This document shows positions 45,545-55,264 of a stretch of 64,000 nt of DNA, in pieces. Location of the stretch: positions 39,971-103,970 of the forward strand of contig CAZQVB010000016.1 in NCBI GenBank assembly GCA_964596645.1. The letters are read 5' to 3'. Source of the DNA: CAVQEK01 sp964596645. GTDB taxonomy: Bacteria > Bacteroidota > Bacteroidia > Cytophagales > Cyclobacteriaceae. Below the pieces are notes generated by a model. That model was not told where the DNA came from. It ran no database searches and saw nothing but the letters and a program-made list of their open reading frames with translations. Position numbers and translations under genes: made by a program. Numbering within the stretch: the stretch's first letter is position 1; every line of letters begins with the position of its first letter.

Positions 45545-46451
45545 GGTGGTAGTTGATCCAGTCTATGTTTTTTTTCAGGTGCTGCAATGTATATGCTTCG
45601 GCGGAGCCCGCAGCGGTTTGGTGATTGTACGACCAGGCTGCCAGCGGCGGCAGGCTCATCAGAATGGACTCTGTGCGCCCCTCCGTATCCAGTCCGAACT
45701 TCGTGCCTTTGTCCAGCACCAGATTGAATTCCACATAGCGGCCACGCCTGTACAGTTGCCATTGCTTTTCGTGCTGCTGGTATGGCTTAGCATGGCTTTT
45801 CAGCATTAGTGCAGTATAGGTGGGCGCAAAGCATCTGCCTACGTCCATCACAAATTCGAAAAGCTTTTCTTTGCTCAGGTCAGCTGTGCTTTCATTCAGC
45901 CTGTCGAAGAATATGCCGCCTATGCCACGTGTTTCATTGCGGTGTTTTACAAAAAAATAATCATCGGCCCACTGCTTAAACTTTGGGTAAAAGCTGTGGT
46001 GGTGTGCATCGCAAACCATTTTTAAGGCCTGGTGAAAGTATTGGGCGTCGTGCACATCCACGTAATGCGGCGTGAGGTCGATGCCGCCGCCAAACCACCA
46101 GGTGCCACCGCTCATCTCGAAGTAGCGCACATTCATGTGTATAATCGGCACGTGAGGGCTATGCGGGTGCAACACGATGGATACGCCGGTGGCGAAAAAA
46201 TCTGTTTCGGTCAGCCCCAGCGCTTTTTGTATTTTCTCCGGCGTGTTGCCATGCACTGCCGAGAAGTTTACGCCGCCTTTTTCTATGATGCGCCCGCCGG
46301 TGAGTACACGGCTGAGGCCGCCACCTCCACCAGGGCGCTGCCATGCGTCTTGTTCAAAAGGTGCACCACCGTCTGCCACTTCCAGTGCTTCGCATATGTC
46401 GCGCTGCAGTGTACGAAAGTGCTGTTCGATGGCCGATTTTGAAGGTTGCAT
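45525..46451 (-). CDS. hemF: Oxygen-dependent coproporphyrinogen III oxidase
   Basis: 308 residues, full length. Blocks: WQRPGGGGGLSRVL, GVNFSAVHG, FFATGVSIVLHPHSPHVPIIHMNVRYFE, WWFGGGIDLTPHYV, RGIGGIFFD, and GRYVEFNLVLDKGTKFGL. Converts coproporphyrinogen III to protoporphyrinogen IX using O2, so the cell makes haem aerobically. It overlaps the PAP2 gene and is 12 bp after tamL on the same strand. Confidence 0.96.
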   Translation of the reverse strand: MQPSKSAIEQHFRTLQRDICEALEVADGGAPFEQDAWQRPGGGGGLSRVLTGGRIIEKGGVNFSAVHGNTPEKIQKALGLTETDFFATGVSIVLHPHSPHVPIIHMNVRYFEMSGGTWWFGGGIDLTPHYVDVHDAQYFHQALKMVCDAHHHSFYPKFKQWADDYFFVKHRNETRGIGGIFFDRLNESTADLSKEKLFEFVMDVGRCFAPTYTALMLKSHAKPYQQHEKQWQLYRRGRYVEFNLVLDKGTKFGLDTEGRTESILMSLPPLAAWSYNHQTAAGSAEAYTLQHLKKNIDWINYHHAGSAT

Positions 46452-46463
46452 AGTCGAGTGTTG

Positions 46464-48888
46464 CTAAAATGGGTAACCAATGGCAATATTCCAAATGGCC
46501 TGGTTTGGCGCGCCGCGCAGGTTGGTCAGGCTTATTTCATCACCAATCCACCGATCGCCCTCGGGCCGTGCAGGGTCATACATCTTGATGCCGTAGTCGA
46601 AGCGAATGACCAAAAACTGGAAGTTGAAACGCAGGCCAAGGCCAGTGCCTATGGCGATTTCTTTATAAAAGCGGTTCAAGCGAAATTCAGCACCCGGTTG
46701 GTTCACGTCTTCATACAATCGCCACACATTGCCGGCATCTATAAAAAATGCCCAATCGATAAAGCTGATCAGCTTGCTGCGGTACTCCAGGCTGGCCTCC
46801 AACAATATCTCTCCGGGCTTCTCTATGCTGTAGTCGAATATCACCTCGCCGCTGGAGGTAAGGGTCGTGTCGGGCGGAAAGGAGCCCGGGCCCAGGCGGC
46901 GGGGCTGCCAGGCGCGTATGCTGTTGCTGCCGCCGGCGAAGAANNNNNNNNNNCTCGTAAGGCAGTGTTTTGTTTTCTCCGTAAGGGTAGGCCACGCCGA
47001 GGTTTATCCGCGAGGCAATGCCTCTGTGTTCGCCCAGGCTGATGTGCCTGCGAAAGTCGATGTTGAACTTTAGGAATTGATAATACTCCAGGCCCCGGTT
47101 GGTCACCACCGCCGGGTCGAGCACGTTGAAAATGGTGCCCCCCGCTTCGGCGTAAAGCTTCAGCAGTGACGATTTGCCACCCGTCAGGTCGTTGGGGTTG
47201 AAGTTGTATATCACAAAGAAATTCATGGAATTAACAAACGACGGGTTGAAGGAACGGATGAGTGGGTTGCCCTGGGCCTCCAGTTCCCGCAGTATTTCGC
47301 CAAACTCGCGCGTGGTGTCGGAGCGTATGAAGCTAAGCTCGGCCAGCGTGAAGCTGTACAGTTTGCGCCTGAACTCCTGCCAGTTGTACACGATGGCGCT
47401 GTTGAAGTTTGTTCTTTCGTACTCTGGCCGCTGCGTAAAGTTGTAGCCTGTGCGCACGGTGGTGGTGGGGTTGTAGCTGGCCATGCGGTAGCGAAAGCGC
47501 TCGCTGGAGGGTATTACAAATTGAGGAAAAGTAAGGGCCAGCTTGCCGCCGGCTTCTGTACTGCTGTATATGTCGTCGTCGGCGGTGGCGCTGGCCACGC
47601 CTTCAAAGCCGAAAAAGCCGCTGAGCTCCAGATTTTCTAAGCCGCCAAACACGTTGCGTTGCCGGAAGGAAAGGTTGTAGAATGGCCCCGGGAAGCCTTC
47701 GGTCACATTGAGGCCTACCTCGTTGGTGGCCTGAAATCTTTTGAGCGGACTGGCAAAAATATTGGCTACAAACATGCCGCCGGTGGTGTCGTAGTTTATG
47801 TTGATGAATTTAAAGTTGTCGAGCAGGGCGAGCTGGCGCTGTGTGTTCAATGTGCTTTCGAAGCTGTACAGGCTGTCTTTTTTTATAAATACACGCTGGT
47901 CGAGCACGTTCTTCGAGAAGCGCTTGTCGAAATACTGGAAGGTGATGTTTTTGTATTGTGTGCTTTGGCGCCTGGCACCAGGCACCGACAGGCCCGCGTC
48001 GGTCACAAAGATGATGCTGTCTACGGTAAACACCTTGTGATATCCGCGACGGGCCGGCTCGTTGATGATGAGCCGTATGTCGGCTTCGTGGGGCGTTTCC
48101 AGCGTATCGACCGTGTAGCTGATGTACTGACGGCTAAAGTCGAAGTAGCCATGATTTTTGAGTAGTATTTCAATTCGTTCCCGCTCGGCCACCAGGTCTT
48201 GCTGGTCGTAGCGAGCTCCCTGCTGCAACGCGGCATCTGCGCGGTGGGCATCGATGATGTTGTACAGCACGGAGTCGGTAGTTTCATAGATCACCGTATC
48301 GATGCGGTGAGGCTGGCCCTCGTCTATGTGATAGCTCACAAAAGCGCGCTTGCCCCGCATTTCTACCTGCTTCTCTACATCTACTTCAAAGAAGCCTTTA
48401 TTTTCATAATAAAGCTCGAACTGCTGGCGCGACTGTGCCGCCGCGGCTGAGTCGTACACCGCCACTGGCTCTCCCCAACGCATGTAAATATTGCCTTCTT
48501 CCAGGTCGCGTTTTTTCTTCCCCAGCCTTTTTTCCAGTCTCGCCTGTAGACGCTTTATTTTGCTTTCATTGCCTTCGGCCTGCGCTATTTTTGCTTCGTA
48601 TTTTTCCTGTATGGCGTTGATCTCCTCCGTTATTTCGGCCTTATCGTAGCGGCGCTGGCCAAACTGATACACATACACGTAGGGTGCAATGGGGAAGAAG
48701 AGCAAGGTCTTGTTTGGCTCTTGCCGGAGCAGTGGTTCCAGGGCTTCGTCGGCAACGGCGTTGTTGCCTTTTATCTTTTGCTTGCGTAGCAAATATTGGT
48801 CATCTTGCAAAAACCGTGTTCCGAGGCAGGAAGACAGCACAGCGGCCGTCAGAGTGATGACAATGAACCGTACACTCCAATTTTTCAA
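46464..48888 (-). CDS. tamL: BamA/TamA-family outer membrane lipoprotein TamL, split by an N gap
   Basis: Outer-membrane assembly factor. Residues 1-21 are a lipoprotein signal (AAVLSSC), which is the hallmark of the TamL variant in Bacteroidota; POTRA domains follow (RRGYHKVFTVDSIIFVTD and earlier repeats), then a 16-strand-type barrel. The gene is interrupted at 46944-46953 by ten N: upstream of it the frame ends at ENKTLPYE, downstream (in a frame one base off) it resumes at FFAGGSNSIRAW, the conserved BamA-family block, and continues to IWNIAIGYPF, a proper barrel end. I treat it as one gene: the family usually has two residues here, so about six bases are missing, not ten. Confidence 0.87.
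46944..46953. other. Assembly gap (10 N)
   Basis: Run of ten unknown bases inside tamL. Ten is not a multiple of three and the flanking frames disagree, so the number is an assembler's placeholder. Confidence 0.95.
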
Positions 48889-48907
48889 CGTATCACCTTA
48901 TCGATAA

Positions 48908-49660
48908 ATGATCTCCAAACAGCAGGCAAAGTTTATCAAAAGTTTACAATTTAAGAAATACCGCCAGAAGGCGAAATCGTTTATCGTAGAGGGTGCGAAA
49001 AGTGTGCTGGAGTTGGCCGCCTCCGATCTTCGTACCACTATGATTGTGGGTACGGCCGACTTCTTCCATACACATGGCGCCGGGCTTGGCGACAGCGACA
49101 TACAGATGGTGGAGGTAGGGGAGAAGGAGCTGCGTGCGTTGGGCACATTCGAGAGCAATGCACATGCCCTGGCCGTGGCGCACATGCCCGACGTGCAGCC
49201 ATTGGTGCTGCAGCCTGACGACGTAATGCTGGGTCTGCTCGACGTGCGCGATCCCGGCAATCTGGGCACCATCATACGCACCGCCGACTGGTATGGCGTG
49301 CGCAAGATTCTGCTCTCTCCCGGTTGCGTGGATTTCTACAACCCGAAGGTGGTCAACGCCACCATGGGCTCATTTACCAGGGTTGTGCCTTATTTCGACG
49401 CACTACCGGCAGCGCAGAGTGAGAGGCAGTGGCGAGTGTATGCCGCCGACATGCACGGCACCAGCATTTATGATGTACAATTTCGCACGCCTGCCCTCAT
49501 ACTGATGGGCAATGAGTCTCGCGGGTTTTCCGAAGCAGAAGAGTCTCTGGTGCACGATCGCATCACCATACCGCGCTATGGCGCTGCCGAATCGCTCAAT
49601 GTAGCCATGGCCTGCGGTATTATCCTGGACAACCTGCGAAGGCGGCAGCAAGGGGGTTAG
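48908..49660 (+). CDS. TrmH/SpoU-family RNA 2'-O-methyltransferase
   Basis: 250 residues. N-terminal RNA-binding substrate domain (ISKQQAKFIKSLQFKKYRQKAKSFIVEG), then the SpoU catalytic domain with all three motifs: RDPGNLGTIIRTADWYG, LILMGNESRGFS and SLNVAMACGIIL, which form the AdoMet-binding knot. Methylates a ribose 2'-OH in rRNA or tRNA; the target base cannot be told. Divergent from tamL with only 19 bp between the starts, an arrangement common in this phylum. Confidence 0.92.
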   Translation: MISKQQAKFIKSLQFKKYRQKAKSFIVEGAKSVLELAASDLRTTMIVGTADFFHTHGAGLGDSDIQMVEVGEKELRALGTFESNAHALAVAHMPDVQPLVLQPDDVMLGLLDVRDPGNLGTIIRTADWYGVRKILLSPGCVDFYNPKVVNATMGSFTRVVPYFDALPAAQSERQWRVYAADMHGTSIYDVQFRTPALILMGNESRGFSEAEESLVHDRITIPRYGAAESLNVAMACGIILDNLRRRQQGG

Positions 49661-49674
49661 CGGGGGCGGGAATG

Positions 49675-49721
49675 ATCGATGGGCGCTGCCCATCGATGAT
49701 GTATGTCGCCCCTTCGGGGCT
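49675..49721 (+). repeat. REP-like palindromic repeat, left copy
   Basis: Two hairpins in tandem: a perfect 10-bp stem ATCGATGGGC / GCCCATCGAT with loop GCT (49675-49697), then GCCCC-TTC-GGGGC (49708-49720). From 49681 on it matches the right copy at 50291-50329 at nearly every position. Lies between the methyltransferase and the transposase stop. Confidence 0.8.
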
Positions 49722-49738
49722 AATATGGCGCGACAGCG

Positions 49739-50191
49739 CTAATCCCAAACATACTTCTCATCATATTCGACATTATACTTTTTCAAAATTGCCCGGTATT
49801 CATCCTTAAATTTTTTCTTACGGTGATGTTCGTGCTGGTTTGCGATGTAGGCAATTACTGTATCAACTTTTGACGGATTGACCGAAAAAGCTCCATAGCC
49901 ATCCTGCCAATAAAAGTTTTCGTATCCTCTGCCTTTTGTTTTTATCCATTTTGATGAGTTTGATTTTAGCTCTTCCATCAACTTCATCAGCGCAATCTTT
50001 TTTGATAGCATGCAGAGTATGTGGATATGATCGATGTAGCCACCCACTTTTATCACCGTACAGTCAAGTTTATTGCAGATGCCACCGAGATAGGCGTGGA
50101 GTTCTGCTTCCACGGGCGGGTGTATCAGCGATTGGCGATGCTTGGTGCTGAATACAAGATGCACATAGTTTTTTACGAGCGACTGTCCCAT
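49739..50191 (-). CDS. IS200/IS605-type Y1 transposase (REP-associated, RAYT-like)
   Basis: 150 residues, intact. HUH motif in YIDHIHILCM (His55-Ile-His57) for metal binding and nicking; catalytic Tyr in VIAYIANQHEHH, the usual Y-x-x-N-Q helix. The start MGQSLVKNYVHLVFSTKHRQ is the family's first strand. No tnpB partner is nearby. The gene is flanked on both sides by near-identical palindromic repeats, the arrangement of RAYTs, which move REP elements within a genome and need not be self-mobilising. Forms single-strand DNA nicks at hairpins. Confidence 0.9.
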   Translation of the reverse strand: MGQSLVKNYVHLVFSTKHRQSLIHPPVEAELHAYLGGICNKLDCTVIKVGGYIDHIHILCMLSKKIALMKLMEELKSNSSKWIKTKGRGYENFYWQDGYGAFSVNPSKVDTVIAYIANQHEHHRKKKFKDEYRAILKKYNVEYDEKYVWD

Positions 50192-50290
50192 AGTTTCTGA
50201 TTGGATGTGAAACGAATATAGCGCTGAAAGGACGGGATATGATTATGTGTATTAGTGATATGTGCCGTTCTGGAGTATTACGCCCCTTCA

Positions 50291-50329
50291 GGGCTGCCCG
50301 TCGGTGATATATGTCGCCCCTGCGGGGCT
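50291..50329 (+). repeat. REP-like palindromic repeat, right copy
   Basis: Same order as the left copy: GGGCTGCCC, then TCGGTGATATATGTC, then GCCCC-TGC-GGGGC. Direct orientation with respect to the left copy. The element is preceded by a shorter GCCC...GGGC hairpin at 50282-50294. Confidence 0.8.
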
Positions 50330-50627
50330 TGCGATGATGGGTAGACAAGAACTAAGAATATGCTGCGAATATCTCAATAAGATTGATGGGGTTGTGATGT
50401 AGTTCCTAATCGTAAAGTTAGGGTGTTGTTGTGGTTTTAAGCATTTTATTCAAATTCTTACTTCAAGAATTCAACAGGAAGACTTGCCCTAGATTCCTTA
50501 CAGGCATTTTTTATCGCCCTTGAGGCTTTGTAAGCAATTTCTTAATAAATTTTACTAATCTTCAGTGGAAAACATCACATACCCGTTTTTGCGATAGATG
50601 TTGCACTGTTTCGATTTAATTGATGTG

Positions 50628-50635
50628 TATTTTTG
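50628..50635 (+). promoter_or_regulatory. Candidate -7 box (TATTTTTG)
   Basis: Exact TAnnTTTG match, 31 bp before the ATG of the YD-repeat lipoprotein. Confidence 0.45.
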
Positions 50636-50666
50636 GGCTATAATATTTAATAATTATAAAAAATAA

Positions 50667-51845
50667 ATGATGAAAAATTTACTAGATATTAGGATGTTGG
50701 TCGTCGTGGTGGTATTGGCGATTGGTTTTTCTTCTTGTCAGAAAGATACTGAGGTGGAACCAGAAACAGGAGAACCTGAGGACGTTGTGGTTGTTATTGA
50801 TGACAATCAAACCTTTATTCAAAGCAATTTTATTAAGAGTTTTGAGCAAGTGATAGACAGATACGATGTGCCGGCTTTTGATGAGATAACCCACGAGTAT
50901 ACGAATGGTGTCTTGACAAAATCCTATCACAATCATGATGTTCACGGAAAATTTGGGGCCAAGTATATGTCCACCACCCATATTCTCAATGATGATGGTG
51001 CGATTACTTCATCTAGAGTTGATTATATAGAAGGTGACTATTTTGACGAGTGGGTATATGAATTTGATACAGAGGGATTTATTATAAAGATGTATGACAA
51101 AAACAATGATGACGAAGAAGATGAAAATTCATATCGTACATTCGAATACAATACTGAAGGCTTGCTTATACAAAAAAAGTTTGTTCGCGAGGGTGGCGAT
51201 TATCCGTATAGTGAGGAAGAGACGTTTGAATATAACTCAAATCAAAATTTGATAAAAGCATTTGAGAATGGTGCACTGGAACATGAATATATCTATACTG
51301 ACGGTAAAGTGACTTCGGAAAAATATTATAATGATATAGATGGGACTATAGGCTACATAGCATACTATGAATACAATAGCGATGGTTTAATGACCAAAAA
51401 ATATGGAGATAGTTATCTGATCGATTTTGAATACAAGGAGGATTACTATCAGCACATTGAATATTACAGCAGCGGAGCGTTGAGAAAAATTTACAAATCA
51501 GATCATTTTACCTGGCTTAAAGAAACTTGGTTTTATAGATACAATGAAGAAGATGAATTTTCATATTGTATATATAGAGATACTAGGAGCGATGATCGAG
51601 AGGCAATTTTACGAGAGTATTATACTGGATCCATCGATAATTTAATATTAGTTGGATATGCGACATACAGTAAAGATGCACAGGATAAATTAATCAGCTC
51701 ATTTTACGACACTAAAGATAAGTTGCAATACCAATTTAAATATGACGATACTGATTGGTGGACCTGGTATGACAAGTTTGGTGAGAAAATCGAATATGAA
51801 TCAGATGTTGAAGAGTGGGCATTACGGTTAAGAGTTGGATATTAG
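50667..51845 (+). CDS. YD-repeat lipoprotein
   Basis: 392 residues. A lipoprotein signal ends at FSSC (Cys about 24), then an acidic linker. The rest consists of YD-like repeats, each a strand pair with the pattern Y-E-F/Y-N-x-x-G-L/F-I-x-K (YEFDTEGFIIKMY, FEYNTEGLLIQKKF, YEYNSDGLMTKKYG and others), as in RHS-like proteins but without the long RHS shell or a toxin tip. Probably binds a surface or carbohydrate partner. AT-rich codons contrast with the housekeeping genes to the left. Ends in its own terminator. Confidence 0.75.
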   Translation: MMKNLLDIRMLVVVVVLAIGFSSCQKDTEVEPETGEPEDVVVVIDDNQTFIQSNFIKSFEQVIDRYDVPAFDEITHEYTNGVLTKSYHNHDVHGKFGAKYMSTTHILNDDGAITSSRVDYIEGDYFDEWVYEFDTEGFIIKMYDKNNDDEEDENSYRTFEYNTEGLLIQKKFVREGGDYPYSEEETFEYNSNQNLIKAFENGALEHEYIYTDGKVTSEKYYNDIDGTIGYIAYYEYNSDGLMTKKYGDSYLIDFEYKEDYYQHIEYYSSGALRKIYKSDHFTWLKETWFYRYNEEDEFSYCIYRDTRSDDREAILREYYTGSIDNLILVGYATYSKDAQDKLISSFYDTKDKLQYQFKYDDTDWWTWYDKFGEKIEYESDVEEWALRLRVGY

Positions 51846-51864
51846 AATTTTTTCCTCTTGCAAT

Positions 51865-51898
51865 AAAAGCCACCAAGTGTAGACTCGGTGGCTTTTTT
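51865..51898 (+). terminator. Intrinsic terminator of the YD-repeat gene
   Basis: Arms AAAAGCCACC and GGTGGCTTTT, 12-base loop, followed by further T; starts 20 bp after the stop. In reverse it is also a possible terminator for the minus-strand pseudogene. Confidence 0.85.
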
Positions 51899-51916
51899 CT
51901 TGATATTTTTTGTCTG

Positions 51917-52317
51917 TTAAAAACGATACGACATTCCAACATAAAGACCAGACATGGTGCCGCCATAGAGCTCGGCATTTACCGCCCACTGCGGGCTGAA
52001 GTGCCATCGTGCTCCAGCTTGAATGGCCAAAAACACATCTGAAACAACGAGGTGGGGATCGCCCGGCCCATCATAGCTAACATTCCAAATGCTGTAGCTT
52101 AAGACAAACCGATATATAAGTCACGTATTATGAACAGGTCTTCGATGTGGCCCCTTTAATGTTGTTGGCTCAACCTTGACCCAACACTTATCTTACTGCC
52201 AATGCCGAAGTCCATGCCGGCATGTATTGGTCATACTTCAGACAATACGCCCAGCCTAAAATTGCGCAACGCGCTTATGCTATGATGATAGGCAGCGCCT
52301 AAGTGATGTGAAATAGA
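51917..52317 (-). pseudogene. Decayed outer-membrane beta-barrel protein gene
   Basis: Read on the minus strand, the last 60 codons are open and look like barrel strands: RFVLSYSIWNVSYDG, FLAIQAGARWHFSPQWAVNAEL and the end SGLYVGMSYRF-stop, with the terminal Phe of outer-membrane proteins (stop at 51917-51919). Upstream the frame is broken: a TGA, then in another frame ISHHLGAAYHHSISALRNFRLGVLSEV, a stop, and GMDFGIGSKISVGSRL. At least two stops and one shift were seen, so it is not functional. The signal-peptide end is not found. Related to the many small unknown Bacteroidota porin-like proteins. Confidence 0.7.
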
Positions 52318-52714
52318 AATGCTCCGGCGGGAATTATTGTATCAATTACCTTTTTTGCTTTGAAATAAATGAATTATAAACATGGTTCCGCAGGCACCAT
52401 GCAGACTGCGGTTGCTTAATTCAGCGCTTTATCGCCATTTTTTCAGTCGATCGCCTCCATAAAATTGCCCTGTTTCTTTTTTTTCTTATATGCTCACATT
52501 GATCTGTATACTCCCATCTACTGAGAATGGAAAATTGTTTACTTCGTGTTGTTATTTGACCGATACTTAGAGAGAATGATAAAAGTTGCTCAGACGCTAT
52601 TTCAATGACCGACAGCCTGAACTCGGTGAAACGCGGACTTTTTTTAACAGGATGCATTTTTTGCTCATGCCGATTGTGGATTAAGGTATCATTCCTGAAC
52701 AAACCTCACATTTA
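52318..52714. other. Intergenic stretch before the secreted hypothetical gene
   Basis: About 400 bp. A minus-strand frame at 52421-52702 exists but is Arg/Ser-rich with no recognisable fold, so it is not called. I see no RNA gene or clear promoter. Confidence 0.5.
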
Positions 52715-54025
52715 ATGAGAAGACTTTTACTATTCACCTGTTTTTCGTCTTGCCTCTTTGCCTTCTGTACGCCCTCAGTTTCCGGGTCTTTGGCAGAGGC
52801 CACACTTATATACGGTTTGCAATCTGACGACACCGGAGCACATTCCAAGGATTTAGACAGCCTAATGGAGGCGGTCATTGCTGAGGGTAAAGTGACCCGC
52901 AATTTCACAGCAGCCGACATCACCAGCCTGCCCCTTGGCCTTATCAATATGGAAAAGCCTGTCGAAGAGCAGGTTATCATTCTGATTAGCGGTGGAAGGG
53001 CTACGGCCGGTGGTGTGTATGTAGATGCCTATCTGCGGGTGCCCTTTAACGCTGCCGGCCTTGACCTGATCTTCATGGGCAAAAATATCCCTGTGACCAA
53101 AGGAGGTTTGGGTGGCGGTGCCCTGGCCAAAATGTACCTGGCCGAAATCGTCGACAAACGCAGCCGCCAACAGGACCCGGGCTTTTCGCTGCAGATAGAC
53201 AAAGGGCCGGAAAAAACCTATGTAGAGTGGGGCTGCAATGGCCTGGAGCAATTTAAGATAAGTGGAGATTTTGCACTGAGCCCGGAAAAATTTGAGGTAG
53301 ACCGGGACATAGAAATAAGCTATTCCCACAGCGCGGTGGTGGCCGAATTCTCTGTGCAGGGAAAAGATTTTGGTGATATCGTCGCGCAAATTGACCTGCC
53401 GGTTTTTAAGATCAAAAACCTGAAGGATTTCTCTTTCAGGCTGAGCCATGTAGCGGTCGACCTGAGTGATGTTTCTAATCCGGGGGGGATGATGGGCAGC
53501 AAGCTCATCCCGGAATCTGTACTACAGAAGGGGCCGCTGTGGCAGGGGTTTTTCGCCGAAGAGGCCGGCATTATTTTACCCAAGTGGCTTTCCAATACGT
53601 CAAGGCGGAAGGAGTTCAGCATTCAGCACGCCATCATCGATGCCAGTGGTTTTACCGGTGAAGTTGCCCTCAAAAATCTGCTCACCATTGGCGAAGGCCA
53701 GGCCGGAGGATGGCCACTTTCGGTAGAAACGCTTTCTCTGAGCATTCTTCAAGGCAACCTGGTGGGTGGCGGCATGCAGGGTAAAATGAAATTGCCCATA
53801 AGCAACGGCGACAACCTCCTCAGCTATAAAAGCCTGGTTTATGAAGGATGGAAAAAAGATGCTTCAGAAGAAACAGAGACCAAATATACCGTCGAACTCG
53901 CAGATTTAAGCAAAATCGAGTGTAACGTGCTCTTGGCCGAACTGGCGCTGCACCCCTATTCTTGCATTCAAAGCCGCAAAAGCGGTGGTAGACTATTGGG
54001 GAAAACCGATTCAATTAATATTTAA
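52715..54025 (+). CDS. Secreted protein of unknown function preceding the peptide exporter
   Basis: 436 residues with a Sec-type signal (RRLLLFTCFSSCLFAFCTPSVSGSLA). The mature part is rich in beta strands; notable segments are an acidic linker (LQSDDTGAHSKDLD), VIILISGGRATAGGVYVDAYLRVPF, and long Gly-rich strands such as GFTGEVALKNLLTIGEG. No family is recognised. GC content resembles the core genes more than the genes that follow, so it may belong to the old chromosome and not the exporter cassette. It is 46 bp upstream of the HlyD-like gene on the same strand. Confidence 0.6.
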   Translation: MRRLLLFTCFSSCLFAFCTPSVSGSLAEATLIYGLQSDDTGAHSKDLDSLMEAVIAEGKVTRNFTAADITSLPLGLINMEKPVEEQVIILISGGRATAGGVYVDAYLRVPFNAAGLDLIFMGKNIPVTKGGLGGGALAKMYLAEIVDKRSRQQDPGFSLQIDKGPEKTYVEWGCNGLEQFKISGDFALSPEKFEVDRDIEISYSHSAVVAEFSVQGKDFGDIVAQIDLPVFKIKNLKDFSFRLSHVAVDLSDVSNPGGMMGSKLIPESVLQKGPLWQGFFAEEAGIILPKWLSNTSRRKEFSIQHAIIDASGFTGEVALKNLLTIGEGQAGGWPLSVETLSLSILQGNLVGGGMQGKMKLPISNGDNLLSYKSLVYEGWKKDASEETETKYTVELADLSKIECNVLLAELALHPYSCIQSRKSGGRLLGKTDSINI

Positions 54026-54071
54026 TAATAGTTAAACAGCTCATATAAATATCAAATGAAAACATTTAAGA

Positions 54072-55259
54072 ATGGCTAACTCAAAATCACACACCGCGAA
54101 CCGACTTTTTCCTGAAGAATTCATAAAGTCGTCGATTGAGAACTACACCTTTCACATAAATACAAATTCCAAATTTGTCTATCAGGTGCTTGTCGCAGCT
54201 TTTTTTGCAGTTATCTTGGCGATGCCAATGATTGACATGGATGTGAATGTCAATGCCTCCGGCGTTGTTTCTTCGGACGAAGACAGACATATTATCCATT
54301 CGCCGGTTTCAGGAAAGGTTACATTTTCGGCATTAAAAGAAAACCTGAACATACTGGAAGGGGATACACTCCTTTTGTTGGATCATGATCTTATAGACAA
54401 AAGGGAAATTCAAACACGAAAATTGACCCTTCAACTGGTAAGTTTTTCAGAAGATCTTGAACTGATGATCGACAACTTGCCGGATAAATTGCCAAAGCCT
54501 AAAAATTTGCGCTATCAGTCCGAACTGCTTGAATATGAAATTCATTATGAAAAATTGATATCCACCTGTCAAGGCGCCAGAAAGAATTATGAAAGACAAA
54601 AGCAACTGTTCGAAGAAAAAGTAATCTCGGAAAAAGATTTTGAAGTGGATGAATTTAATTTTATTCAGTCACAAAATGAGGTTGAACTTTTTACGAAACA
54701 AAAGAAAAAGCAATGGCAGCAAGAGATTGTAAATTTTACAAATGAAGTAAATGAATTGCAAGCAACCATCAACCAACTCATGGATGAAAAAAGTAAATAT
54801 TTAATACTGTCCCCGATGAATGGTACCCTGCAAAACATTCACTCAATCGAGAAAGATCAATATCTTCAGGTAGGTTTTAAGTTGGCCGAGATTTCACCCG
54901 CTTCCCGCCTTATTGCTTCCTGTTGGGTGCCGCCAGCAAAAATTGGTTTGCTAAAGATTGGGCAAAAATGTTCTTTTCGTATTGATGCATTCAATTTTTA
55001 TGAATGGGGCATGCTTCAGGGAACAATCCTGGAAATTTCAAACGATGCCTATATCTTGGAAAATCAATCAACATTATTTCAGGTCAAGTGTGAGCTCTCT
55101 GAGGATCATCTATCCTTAAAAAACGGATTTAAAGGTTACCTGAAAAAAGGAATGACGTTACAGTCCAACTTCCTGGTGGCAAAGAGAAGTATTTTCCAAC
55201 TGCTCTATGACAAAGTGGATAATTGGATGAACCCATCTAGGCAAAGTCTCATAAATTAG
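54072..55259 (+). CDS. HlyD-family membrane fusion (adaptor) protein
   Basis: 395 residues. One N-terminal membrane helix (about 35-54), then the lipoyl half-motif NASGVVSSDEDRHIIHSPVSGKVTFSALKENLNILEGDTLLLLD, a long coiled coil (about 115-235), and the returning lipoyl half (SPMNGTLQNIHSIEKDQYLQVGFKLAEI). It bridges an inner-membrane ABC exporter to the outer membrane. Starts 46 bp after the secreted hypothetical gene and ends 5 bp before the ABC gene. No TolC-type gene is in the cassette; an outer membrane channel from elsewhere must be used. Confidence 0.88.
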   Translation: MANSKSHTANRLFPEEFIKSSIENYTFHINTNSKFVYQVLVAAFFAVILAMPMIDMDVNVNASGVVSSDEDRHIIHSPVSGKVTFSALKENLNILEGDTLLLLDHDLIDKREIQTRKLTLQLVSFSEDLELMIDNLPDKLPKPKNLRYQSELLEYEIHYEKLISTCQGARKNYERQKQLFEEKVISEKDFEVDEFNFIQSQNEVELFTKQKKKQWQQEIVNFTNEVNELQATINQLMDEKSKYLILSPMNGTLQNIHSIEKDQYLQVGFKLAEISPASRLIASCWVPPAKIGLLKIGQKCSFRIDAFNFYEWGMLQGTILEISNDAYILENQSTLFQVKCELSEDHLSLKNGFKGYLKKGMTLQSNFLVAKRSIFQLLYDKVDNWMNPSRQSLIN

Positions 55260-55264
55260 AAATC

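Larger units (their letters stand above)
50192..50666. other. Intergenic region: right REP-like repeat and AT-rich leader
   Basis: 475 bp without a gene I can support. The left 140 bp hold two hairpin elements (about 50282-50294 and 50316-50328); the rest is AT-rich and carries the promoter box of the next gene. Confidence 0.6.

Noticed and set aside
52421..52702. 93-codon minus-strand frame
   Set aside because: Arg/Ser-rich, no recognisable fold, no start signal; may be part of an older decayed gene but not supportable.
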